Shown here one piece after another: positions 26,393 through 33,952 of a stretch of DNA of 64,000 bases. Position numbers and translations under genes: made by a program. The stretch comes from Kocuria massiliensis. Lineage in GTDB: Bacteria > Actinomycetota > Actinomycetes > Actinomycetales > Micrococcaceae. The notes below the pieces were generated by a model, which was not told the origin of the DNA, ran no database searches, and saw only the letters and a program-made list of their open reading frames with translations. The stretch lies in NCBI RefSeq assembly GCF_900169715.1, contig NZ_LT835161.1, positions 700,875-764,874 of the forward strand, read 5' to 3'. The stretch's first letter is position 1. Every line of letters starts with the position of its first letter.

Positions 26393-27541
26393 TTAGAGAA
26401 GGTTGAGGGGCAGGCTCTTCCCCGCCAGCCCCCGCCGTTGACCGCGGATACTCTGTGCGACGTCGCGCAATGCGCTTCCCGAGGGCGACTCCGGAGCGGA
26501 CCACACCACCGGTACTCCGCAGTCTCCGCCACTCCTGAGCGACATGTCAAGAGGCACAGAGCCCAACAGCGGGACGTCAGCATCCAGCGCTTTGGTGAGG
26601 CGGTCGGCGAGGAGTTGTCCGCCCCCAGACCCGAACATTTCCATCGTGCTTCCATCGGGCATGACCATGGCGGCCATATTCTCGACGACGCCGAGGACGG
26701 TTTGGCCCGTCTGTAGGGAGATGGTTCCGGCGCGCTCGGCCACGTCCACGGCCGCCGCTTGCGGTGTCGAGACCACCACCAGGTTGGCCTTCGGCACGAG
26801 CTGCGACATGGAAATGGCGATGTCACCCGTGCCGGGCGGCAAGTCGAGGAGCAATACATCGAGATCGCCGAAGTGAACGTCGGTCAGAAATTGCTCCAAC
26901 GCACGGTGAAGCATGGGGCCTCTCCAAGCGATCGGCTGATTGCCTTCGACGAACATTCCGATGGAGATCACACGGATCGACCCGGGTTGCCGTCCCTCCG
27001 GCTGATGGCGAAGCTCCTGCGGAACCTCAACCACGGGCGGCAGGATCATGTCGTCCAATTTGGTGGGAGGCTGCTGAACGCCCAGGAGACCGGGGATCGA
27101 GAAGCCGTGCACATCGGCGTCGACGATCCCTACGGCTAGGCCCGAGGAGGCGAGCGACGCCGCCAGGTTCGCGGTCACGGTCGACTTGCCCACGCCACCC
27201 TTGCCCGACGCGATGGCGTAGACCTGCGTCAGGTTGTCTGGCGAGGCGAACGGGTTGACCTTGGTGTGCCCCAGCGCATCCTTGAGGGATCGACGCTGTT
27301 CGGCGTTCATATAGTCCAAGTCAATGCGGACTTCTTGGACGTCTTCCACACGGCCCACGGCCTGTCGGACATCATCTTGAATGGTGTTCTTCAGCGGGCA
27401 GCCCTCGATGGTGAGCCGGATGCCCACGTGAGCTACGCCGTCGACGAGTTCGGCCCGGCTGACCATCCCCATTTCCGTGATGGGCCGGCGTAATTCAGGA
27501 TCGATGACCTCGCCGAGGGCCGCGAGCAAGCTCTCATTCAT
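26393..27541 (-). CDS. mrp: Mrp/NBP35-family iron-sulfur carrier ATPase
   Basis: P-loop ATPase that assembles or delivers Fe-S clusters. The 382 residues contain an N-terminal MIP18/DUF59 domain (1-90, with EGCPLKNT around C48) and an ATPase domain with ASGKGGVGKST at 111-121, DADVHGFSIPGLLG and DLPPGTGDIAIS. The C-terminal CxxC that usually binds the bridging cluster is absent: the corresponding loop reads VENMAAMVMPDGSTMEMFGSGGG. The start overlaps the stop of the upstream DUF1003 gene by 8 nt. The longer frame reaching 27721 is only the antisense-like overlap of that gene. Confidence 0.93.
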   Translation of the reverse strand: MNESLLAALGEVIDPELRRPITEMGMVSRAELVDGVAHVGIRLTIEGCPLKNTIQDDVRQAVGRVEDVQEVRIDLDYMNAEQRRSLKDALGHTKVNPFASPDNLTQVYAIASGKGGVGKSTVTANLAASLASSGLAVGIVDADVHGFSIPGLLGVQQPPTKLDDMILPPVVEVPQELRHQPEGRQPGSIRVISIGMFVEGNQPIAWRGPMLHRALEQFLTDVHFGDLDVLLLDLPPGTGDIAISMSQLVPKANLVVVSTPQAAAVDVAERAGTISLQTGQTVLGVVENMAAMVMPDGSTMEMFGSGGGQLLADRLTKALDADVPLLGSVPLDMSLRSGGDCGVPVVWSAPESPSGSALRDVAQSIRGQRRGLAGKSLPLNLL

Positions 27542-28232
27542 CGGGGTTCCGAGCGGCTCGGGAGCCGGATTTCGACGAATTCTTGGGTGAATTCTGCGTT
27601 TGGGCTTCCTCGAGGTCGAGGATGGACGTTTTGGGCTCCGGCTCGCCGGTGAGCTTTGAGGAATCCTTTTTGCGGCGTTTCGTCGATTCTGAGGAATCGT
27701 CGACGTCGTCGGACTCGGCATCGGTTCGAACGACTTCTTCGATCAAGTCCCGAATCTCGGAGCGAACGAAGTCGCGCGTGGCCACCTCACGCAGTGCAAT
27801 GCGCAATGCGGCAATCTCCCGGGTGAGGTATTCCGTGTCGGCCAAGTTCTGTTGCGCACGTTGCCGGTCCTCCTCGGCGACGACGCGGTCGCGGTCATCC
27901 TGGCGGTTCTGCGCCAAGAGCAACAGGGGAGCGGCATAGGAGGCCTGGAGCGACAACATGAGCGTCAGCAGGGTGAAGTTCAAGGATCGAGGGTCGAACT
28001 GTAACTCTTCGGGCATCAGCGTGTTCCAGATGAGCCAGATGCTCACGAAGACCGTCATCCAGAGGAGGAACTGCGGGGTTCCCATCCACCGAGCGAAGGA
28101 CTCGGTCATCACACCGAAGGACTCCGGGTTGGGCTGATAGCGCTGGTACCACTTCGGTTTGCTGGCGAGTGGTGTATCGAGCCCCTGATGGTGCGATGTG
28201 CGGGCCCGGCGGTTGCGGTTCGAATCACTCAA
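27534..28232 (-). CDS. DUF1003 membrane protein
   Basis: 232 residues with two membrane helices (FLLWMTVFVSIWLIWNTL and LNFTLLTLMLSLQASYAAPLLLLAQNRQ); the second contains the family hallmark QASYAAPLLLLAQNRQ. The C-terminal half is a charged coiled coil followed by a Ser/Lys/Glu-rich tail. The start is probably TTG at 28232 (MSDSNRNRR), which overlaps the stop of the upstream MgtE-N/CBS gene; an ATG pair at 28268-28271 would give a 36-39 nt longer overlap. The pairing with the upstream CBS protein suggests a role in cation or membrane homeostasis, which is inference. Confidence 0.85.
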   Translation of the reverse strand: MSDSNRNRRARTSHHQGLDTPLASKPKWYQRYQPNPESFGVMTESFARWMGTPQFLLWMTVFVSIWLIWNTLMPEELQFDPRSLNFTLLTLMLSLQASYAAPLLLLAQNRQDDRDRVVAEEDRQRAQQNLADTEYLTREIAALRIALREVATRDFVRSEIRDLIEEVVRTDAESDDVDDSSESTKRRKKDSSKLTGEPEPKTSILDLEEAQTQNSPKNSSKSGSRAARNPDE

Positions 28233-29514
28233 ACTTGCGTCCCACCTTTCGTACGGGAGTTCCGTCATCATTCGTGCGCCAGTCCTCGGGAAGCAATGCG
28301 TCGAGGACGTCGTCGATGGTCACGGCACCTACGAGTCGATCATGATCATTGGTGACGGGAATGATGGTGAGGTCATAGGTGGCCAAAACTCGGGAGAGAT
28401 CCTCCAGAGAGGCCATATCGGAAATCGGTTCGATGCTGCGGTCGATAATGTTGCCGACGGATTCGGGCGGCGCGTACCGCAACAATTGCTGCATATGCAC
28501 CATGCCGATGTAGCGTCCCGTGGGTGCCTCGAGCGGAGGGCGGCACACAAACACAGCAGCGGCCACGGCGGGGCTGATTTCTTCTTGCCTGATGTGCGCC
28601 AGGGCCTCCGCGACGGTGGCCTCCGGCGGGAGGATGATCGGGACGGGAGTCATGAGGGAGCCCGCGGTGCCTTCTTCATATTCGAGCAAACGGCGGACGT
28701 CTTCTGCGTCGTCGGGCTCCATTTTGCCCAGCAGAGTTTCTCTCTGGGTGTCGGTGAACATATTGAGGAGGTCGGCCGCGTCGTCGGGTTCCATCTCTTC
28801 GAGGATGTCTGCGGCGCGTTTAAGGTCCAAGTTGGAAAGAATCTGTACCTGGTCTTCGACCGGAAGTTCCTGAAGGACGTCGGCCAATCGCTCGTCTTGG
28901 AGTTCCTCCGCGACTTCGAGCATGCGCTTGTCGTTGAGGTCGTGAAGGGCGTCCGCCAAGTCAGCGGGCTGAGTTTCTTCGTGCGTCGCGAGGAAGTGGG
29001 ATGCTCCTTGCGGCTCCATGGCGGTGCCGTAGACGACGTCCTCCCAGTCCACGACGAGCGTCTCGTTCTTGCGCCGCATGAGGCGACCGGTGCTTTCGGA
29101 ACGTCGGACGAAGAGTTCCGTGATCTTCCAGTCGCCGTTCTTGGTCTGCTCCATCGCGCAGTCCTCGATCGTGGCGGCTCCGGTGCCATCCGTGAAATGA
29201 ACCGTGCGGTCGAACAACTCGCCGATGACGAGCGCTTCGGCGCCTCGCTGCTCGAAACGGCGAAGGTTGACCAAACCGGTGACGATGATTTGGGTTGCAT
29301 CCATGCTGTTGACTCGAGTCATCGGCACGAACACGCGCTTCTTTCCCAGGACCTCGACGACGATGCCCACCACGAGTGGTTGCAAGTGTTTTCGCTGAGA
29401 GTCTCTATTGAGCACGACGACATCACGCAGTCGGCCCAAACGGTCACCGACGGGGTCGAAAACGTCGAGGCCAAGGAGGCGGGCGATAAAAATTCTGCTC
29501 GGTACGTTGCTCAC
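28225..29514 (-). CDS. MgtE N-terminal/CBS-domain protein without transporter domain
   Basis: 429 residues. A PRC-barrel-like N-terminal part (SRIFIARLLGLDVFDPVGDRLGRLRDVV) is followed by a second related repeat, then the helical MgtE_N superhelix (LADALHDLNDKRMLEVAEEL and EDQVQILSNLDLKRAADILEEMEPDDAADLL), then two CBS motifs (GSLMTPVPIILPPEATVAEAL, and DRSIEPISDMASLEDLSRVL ending VGAVTIDDVLDALLPEDW). These are the Mg2+-sensing parts of MgtE, but no transmembrane transport domain follows. It therefore looks like a soluble regulator or sensor, not a channel. GTG is the start. It is translationally coupled to the DUF1003 membrane gene downstream. Confidence 0.88.
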   Translation of the reverse strand: MSNVPSRIFIARLLGLDVFDPVGDRLGRLRDVVVLNRDSQRKHLQPLVVGIVVEVLGKKRVFVPMTRVNSMDATQIIVTGLVNLRRFEQRGAEALVIGELFDRTVHFTDGTGAATIEDCAMEQTKNGDWKITELFVRRSESTGRLMRRKNETLVVDWEDVVYGTAMEPQGASHFLATHEETQPADLADALHDLNDKRMLEVAEELQDERLADVLQELPVEDQVQILSNLDLKRAADILEEMEPDDAADLLNMFTDTQRETLLGKMEPDDAEDVRRLLEYEEGTAGSLMTPVPIILPPEATVAEALAHIRQEEISPAVAAAVFVCRPPLEAPTGRYIGMVHMQQLLRYAPPESVGNIIDRSIEPISDMASLEDLSRVLATYDLTIIPVTNDHDRLVGAVTIDDVLDALLPEDWRTNDDGTPVRKVGRKFE

Positions 29515-29615
29515 TTAAACAGGTTACTCACATGTTTTCCTCTGGAACATCTTTGGGGTTCACCTGTGGCGATACCCAGGCGCGCGGTTGGCAGTCTCGG
29601 CGCAGGCAAGGAAAA

Positions 29616-30518
29616 ATGATCCCTATGGCACAATCCGGAAAGTCCAGACTCGCTGCACTGCGTACTGAGCACCTTGCAAGCTCGGTGACGGTGGGGAAAT
29701 TCTCCAAGTACAACGACGCCCAAGGCGCCGTGGATCTATTGGCGGAACGGGGGTTTCCCGTTCAAAACTTGGCGATCGTCGGAACCGACCTCCGTCAGGT
29801 CGAACACGTGGTTGGAACGCTTTCCTACGCGCGCGTCGCGGCCTCCGGCGCCATGCAGGGGTTGTTCTACGGAGTGTTCTTGGGCTTGTTGCTCATGCTT
29901 TTCGGCCACGAAAACCCGATGGCGGCGTTCCTCACCTCGGTACCACTGGGCGTGGCCTTTTGGATGATTCTCGCCATCATCGGTTTCTCCCGTCGGGGCG
30001 GACATCGGAGCTTCACTGCCGTCGGACAGATGGTCGCCGGAAGTTATGACCTCGTGTGCGCACCTCAAGAAGCGGCCGAAGCCCGCCGACTCTTGGGCGG
30101 CAATACCCAACGTTCTCCTTTGCGCCCCACGGCACCGGAACAGCCGTATTTTCCCGAGCAGGCTGGAGAGCCGCGAAACGGTCCCGACGGACGGTTTGGC
30201 CAGGCTCCTCAACAGCGCCCGCCGCACGCTCAAGGCGCACCACATCAGCAGGGCTCCGGTCCATCCGAACATAGCGGACGCGAACCATGGGGTCAGCAAG
30301 GCTCCTCTACCCAGGGGAATGACCCAAAGGTTCCCGGAACAGGGGCACCGGAGGGGAACACTCAAGCACGAGACTTCAAGGATCTTCCCGACGGCCGCCC
30401 GAGGTTCGGTATCCGCGACGAACACGCCAGCAGACCGAGGCCGGACGGCACGCACGGCGATTCCCCAACGTCGGACGGAAACGCCCCCGGACCTGATGAC
30501 AGGCCGCACGCCTCCTAG
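29616..30518 (+). CDS. GSP17M-like stress protein with long disordered tail
   Basis: 300 residues. The first 150 match the general stress protein 17M (YflT) module: VGKFSKYNDAQGAVDLLAERGFPVQNLAIVG, two membrane helices (ASGAMQGLFYGVFLGLLLMLF and SVPLGVAFWMILAIIGF), then SFTAVGQMVAGSYDLVC. The remaining half is low-complexity Gly/Pro/Gln/Arg/Asp sequence with no fold visible. AAGGA five bases before the ATG at 29616 supports this start, not the upstream ATG at 29532. It is divergent from the CBS protein and ends at a strong hairpin. Its role is inferred from the family name only. Confidence 0.8.
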   Translation: MIPMAQSGKSRLAALRTEHLASSVTVGKFSKYNDAQGAVDLLAERGFPVQNLAIVGTDLRQVEHVVGTLSYARVAASGAMQGLFYGVFLGLLLMLFGHENPMAAFLTSVPLGVAFWMILAIIGFSRRGGHRSFTAVGQMVAGSYDLVCAPQEAAEARRLLGGNTQRSPLRPTAPEQPYFPEQAGEPRNGPDGRFGQAPQQRPPHAQGAPHQQGSGPSEHSGREPWGQQGSSTQGNDPKVPGTGAPEGNTQARDFKDLPDGRPRFGIRDEHASRPRPDGTHGDSPTSDGNAPGPDDRPHAS

Positions 30519-30525
30519 CCCGTGA

Positions 30526-30567
30526 CACGAAAAAGCCCCGGACACATCCGTCCGGGGCTTTTTCGTG
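30526..30567 (+). terminator. Bidirectional terminator
   Basis: 17-bp perfect stem (30526-30542 CACGAAAAAGCCCCGGA with 30551-30567). The A5/T5 pairs give a T-run in both directions. It serves the stress-protein gene and the convergent aminopeptidase P gene. Confidence 0.9.
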
Positions 30568-30579
30568 GGCGGGTCAGCT

Positions 30580-32133
30580 CTACTTGGACAGCTCCGCGAT
30601 CCAGGCCTCGATGTCCTGCGTCGTCCGCGGGAAATCGGCGCTCAGGTTGATGGGACCGTCGTTCGTGATCAGGACGTCATCCTCCAGTCGAATTCCGATG
30701 CCGCGATATTCTTCCGGCACGGCGAGGTCATCTTCCTTGAAGTAGAGGCCCGGCTCGATCGTGAAGACCATGCCAGGTTCGATCTCGCCGTCGAGGTACA
30801 GCTCTCGCTTGGCTTGGGCACAATCATGGACGTCCAATCCCAAGTGGTGGCTCGTGCCATGAGGCATCCAGCGGCGGTGCTGACCTCCCTCATCGGAGAC
30901 CGCTTCTTCGACCGAGCACGGCAAAATGCCCCACGAGTCCAGCGTCTCTGCGAGAGACCGCATGGCGGCGGCGTGGACGTCGCGGAATTTATTTCCGGGA
31001 ACGGCGGCGCGGAAGGCTGCATCCGAGGCCGTGAGGACGGCGTCGTAAATCTTCTTCTGGATGTCGGTGAAGGTCCCGTCAACGGGCAAGGTGCGGGTGA
31101 TGTCTGCTGTGTAGAGGGTGTCGTCCTCGACGCCGGCGTCTACCAGGATCAACTTCCCGGGATCTACGGTTCCGTTATTCCGGATCCAATGCAGAATCGT
31201 GGCGTTATTGCCGCACGCCGCGATGGTCTCGTAGCCGACGTCGTTGCCCTCGGCGCGGGCCGCCGCGAAGAAAGCACCCTCAACGATGCGCTCGCCACGG
31301 TGGTGCTCGCGGGCCTGGGGAAGTGCTCGAATGATGTTCTCGAACCCCATCTTGGTGGAGGCGATCGAGCGGCGCAGATTTTCGATCTCCTGATCGTCCT
31401 TGATCAAGCGCAATTCGGACAGGGCCTCGGTGAGCTCACCGTCCAAAGCATCCGACTGTTCCAGATCGACACTCGTGTTCATGCGGGACGTATCAACGAG
31501 GGCATCGACGTTCAGATCTACCTCGCGTAGCAGGCGAATACGGACGCCGCCCAAGGCCTGAGGTCCTGCGTTCTTGGTGATGGCGACCTCGACGTCGGCC
31601 AGGTCCTGACACTTAATCCCGTATGCAGACTCGATTTCGGCCAGCGTGGGCTGAGGCCCCACCCAGAATTCGCCATAGCGGGGATCCGCATAGAACTGGT
31701 CCGTGTCTCGGCCGGCCAGTGGGCGGAAGTAGAGGGTGGCTTGGTGCTGAGAACCGTCGTCGGCGGGTTCGTCCAACGGCTCGAAGATCAAGACGGCGTC
31801 GGGCTCGTGGTCCACGCCCAGGCCGGTCAGATGGGCGAAACCGGAATGGGGGCGGAAGCGGTAATCCGTGTCATTGGAGCGGGTCTTGAGCGGACCGGCC
31901 GGAATGACCAGGCGTTCTCCCGGAAATTGTGCGGAGAGCGCGGCTCGGCGTTTCGCGGCGAAATCGGCGACGGGGGAACGCTGAGGAAGAGGCGCGTTCG
32001 CGGGGGCCCACTGCGACCCGATGAATTCCTTGAAGGCCGAGGAACGGGGCGGCTGGGAGCGGTTGCCCACGCGCTCGGCGAGCGGTTGGGACTCGGAGGG
32101 GTCCTGGTGGTCTGAAGAAGTATTCTCAGTCAT
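30580..32133 (-). CDS. pepP: Xaa-Pro aminopeptidase (aminopeptidase P)
   Basis: Dimetal M24B peptidase that cleaves the residue before proline at peptide N-termini. Of 517 residues, metal-ligand motifs are LVDAGVEDDTLYTADITRTLPV (two Asp), HGTSHHLGLDVHD (His), MVFTIEPGLYF (Glu) and GIGIRLEDDVLIT (Glu). The N-terminal domain has the family blocks DTDYRFRPHSGFAHLTGL and LYFRPLAGRDTDQFY. The ATG at 32133 is directly preceded by GGAGGA with almost no spacing, unusual for a ribosome-binding site; a longer frame reaches 32235 but overlaps the divergent PHP gene. The first 35 residues are unconserved. Confidence 0.94.
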   Translation of the reverse strand: MTENTSSDHQDPSESQPLAERVGNRSQPPRSSAFKEFIGSQWAPANAPLPQRSPVADFAAKRRAALSAQFPGERLVIPAGPLKTRSNDTDYRFRPHSGFAHLTGLGVDHEPDAVLIFEPLDEPADDGSQHQATLYFRPLAGRDTDQFYADPRYGEFWVGPQPTLAEIESAYGIKCQDLADVEVAITKNAGPQALGGVRIRLLREVDLNVDALVDTSRMNTSVDLEQSDALDGELTEALSELRLIKDDQEIENLRRSIASTKMGFENIIRALPQAREHHRGERIVEGAFFAAARAEGNDVGYETIAACGNNATILHWIRNNGTVDPGKLILVDAGVEDDTLYTADITRTLPVDGTFTDIQKKIYDAVLTASDAAFRAAVPGNKFRDVHAAAMRSLAETLDSWGILPCSVEEAVSDEGGQHRRWMPHGTSHHLGLDVHDCAQAKRELYLDGEIEPGMVFTIEPGLYFKEDDLAVPEEYRGIGIRLEDDVLITNDGPINLSADFPRTTQDIEAWIAELSK

Positions 32134-32207
32134 TCCTCCACGATATCGCCGGACATCGTCCGAGGCACAACGAGCCGGGCGGAGGGTACACGAGTAGATT
32201 GGCAGGT

Positions 32208-33038
32208 GTGCGCATTGATCTACATACCCATTCATCCGTTTCGGACGGGACCGAGGCTCCCGCCGTCGTCGTCGAGCAGGCCGTCGCAGCGGGCCTCGAT
32301 GTCCTAGCCCTCACCGATCACGACTCGACGGCCGGTTGGGCGGAGGCAGCGAGCCGAGCATCCGAGGTGGGCCTGGAATTCGTGCCAGGGATGGAGATCT
32401 CGTGCTCCACGAATAACGGGATCTCAGTGCATCTGCTTTCGTACCTCCACGACCCGGAGCACCCCGGGCTGACGCGCGAGATGGCGAGATCACGTGAGGC
32501 CCGGAAGTCTCGCGCGCGCCGAATGGTCGAGAAACTCTCCGAAGATTTTCCGATCGGCTGGGACGATGTGGTGGCACAGACGGCGGAGGGAGCAACCGTC
32601 GGACGTCCGCACATCGCCGATGCTCTCATTGCGGCAGGTGTCTGCGCTGATCGGTCTGAGGCCTTCGGAGACATTCTTTCGGGCTCGTCCCGCTACTACG
32701 TCCCGCACTACGCACCGGACCCGGCCGTCGCCGTCGAATTGGTGCGCGCGGCCGGGGGCGTTCCGGTCTTTGCCCACCCAATGGCGTTTTCGCGGGGGAG
32801 GGTGGTCGATCGTTCCGTCATGGAAGACATGGTCGACGCCGGATTAGCGGGTATAGAGGTATATCACCGGGACAACGGGCCTGCCGAGCGGGAGATGCTC
32901 CTGAAATTTGCGACGTCTCGAGGGATTCTCGTGACGGGTTCCAGCGATTATCACGGCGCCGGCAAACCTAACCGTTTGGGAGAGAACACCACCGCTCCGG
33001 AAGTCTTGGCGGAGATCAAGAGTCAGGCCCGCGGCTAG
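32208..33038 (+). CDS. PHP-domain phosphoesterase
   Basis: 276-residue metal-dependent phosphoesterase of the PHP family, similar to E. coli YciV/RNase AM and actinobacterial 3',5'-nucleotide phosphatases. Metal-binding motifs are DLHTHSSVSDG, LTDHDSTAGW, PGMEISCS, FAHPMAF and SSDYHG. The conserved N-terminus MRIDLHTHS argues for the GTG at 32208; a TTG at 32199 is better spaced from GGAGGG at 32181 and may be used instead. It is divergent from pepP and convergent with the methyltransferase gene. Confidence 0.88.
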   Translation: MRIDLHTHSSVSDGTEAPAVVVEQAVAAGLDVLALTDHDSTAGWAEAASRASEVGLEFVPGMEISCSTNNGISVHLLSYLHDPEHPGLTREMARSREARKSRARRMVEKLSEDFPIGWDDVVAQTAEGATVGRPHIADALIAAGVCADRSEAFGDILSGSSRYYVPHYAPDPAVAVELVRAAGGVPVFAHPMAFSRGRVVDRSVMEDMVDAGLAGIEVYHRDNGPAEREMLLKFATSRGILVTGSSDYHGAGKPNRLGENTTAPEVLAEIKSQARG

Positions 33039-33050
33039 AGTCTGCGGCCC

Positions 33051-33944
33051 CTACGATTTGGTGGCGTCGGTCGCTTCCGGGTTTAAGTCCTGCGCCGTGC
33101 AGCAGTGAGCCTCGGGTAGTCTGCGACGCATGATGTCGATGGCCTGCTCATTAGCATCCACACACACAAACCGTCGGCCCAGAGCTTGCGCAGCGGCACC
33201 CAAGGTCCCAGACCCTGCGAAAAAGTCCAAACACCATTCGTGCGGCCGCGAGGACGCCGCAACCATGCGTCGGAGGAGTCCTAGCGGCTTTTGAGTGGGG
33301 TAACCCGTCTTTTCCTTGCCGGTGGGGGAGACGATCGTGTGCCACCACACGTCCGTCGGCAATTTTCCGCGGGCCGCTTTTTCCGCCGTGACCAAACCGG
33401 GAGCCATATACGGCTCCCGGTCAACTTCTTCTGCATCGAAGTGATACGCGGAGCGATTCTTCACATAGACCAGGATGTTGTCGTGTTTGGCCGGCCACCG
33501 GCTCTTGGCACGGGCGCCGTAGTCGTACGCCCAAATGATTTCATTGAGGAAACAATCCCGGCCAAAGACCATGTCGCACATGACCTTCGCGTAGTGCACC
33601 TCGCGGTAATCCAGGTGCAAATACAGAGTCCCGTGCTCGGCGAGGAGATCGCGTGCCGCCTCCAACCGGGGAAGCAGGAACGTCCAGTAATCCTCGAAGG
33701 CGTCGTCGTAACGGGCCAAAGACTCTACGACGCTGGCGTAGCTCTGGCCTTTGAAGCCGCGCCGATCCGCCTCATCCGGTTCGACCCGTCGATTCTTCAA
33801 ACTCCGCCGCACCTGCGCCCGGCCCGTGTTGAAGGGTGGATCGACATAGATCATGGAGAATGCTCCAGCGGGAAGCTGAGAGAGGACCTCCCGATTGTCA
33901 CCATGGACGATGAGGTCCGGTCCGGCGAGATTGAATTCCCCCAC
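33051..33944 (-). CDS. Orphan beta-class DNA methyltransferase (N6-adenine/N4-cytosine)
   Basis: 297-residue S-adenosylmethionine-dependent DNA methyltransferase. The catalytic motif DPPFNTG (residues 35-41) comes first and the cofactor motif DFFAGSGTLG near residue 245 comes last, the beta-class order. GYPTQKP is the usual motif X neighbour. No restriction endonuclease or specificity subunit is near. The gene begins 8 nt after the stop of the DEAD-box helicase gene and is probably in its operon, so it looks like a resident core-genome methylase. GTG is the start. The recognition site cannot be read from sequence. Confidence 0.9.
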   Translation of the reverse strand: MGEFNLAGPDLIVHGDNREVLSQLPAGAFSMIYVDPPFNTGRAQVRRSLKNRRVEPDEADRRGFKGQSYASVVESLARYDDAFEDYWTFLLPRLEAARDLLAEHGTLYLHLDYREVHYAKVMCDMVFGRDCFLNEIIWAYDYGARAKSRWPAKHDNILVYVKNRSAYHFDAEEVDREPYMAPGLVTAEKAARGKLPTDVWWHTIVSPTGKEKTGYPTQKPLGLLRRMVAASSRPHEWCLDFFAGSGTLGAAAQALGRRFVCVDANEQAIDIMRRRLPEAHCCTAQDLNPEATDATKS

Positions 33945-33952
33945 CTCAGGCC

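Noticed and set aside
28200-28230. tRNA-like T-loop sequence GGTTCGAATC
   Set aside because: It lies within coding sequence of the DUF1003 gene, and no cloverleaf can be drawn around it.
28198-29619. A 473-codon plus-strand frame opposite the CBS protein
   Set aside because: It is antisense to a well-conserved MgtE-N/CBS gene, and no family resemblance was seen.
33051-33944. Restriction-modification or defence island
   Set aside because: Only a methyltransferase is present; neighbours are housekeeping genes and no nuclease, mobile element or composition shift is visible.
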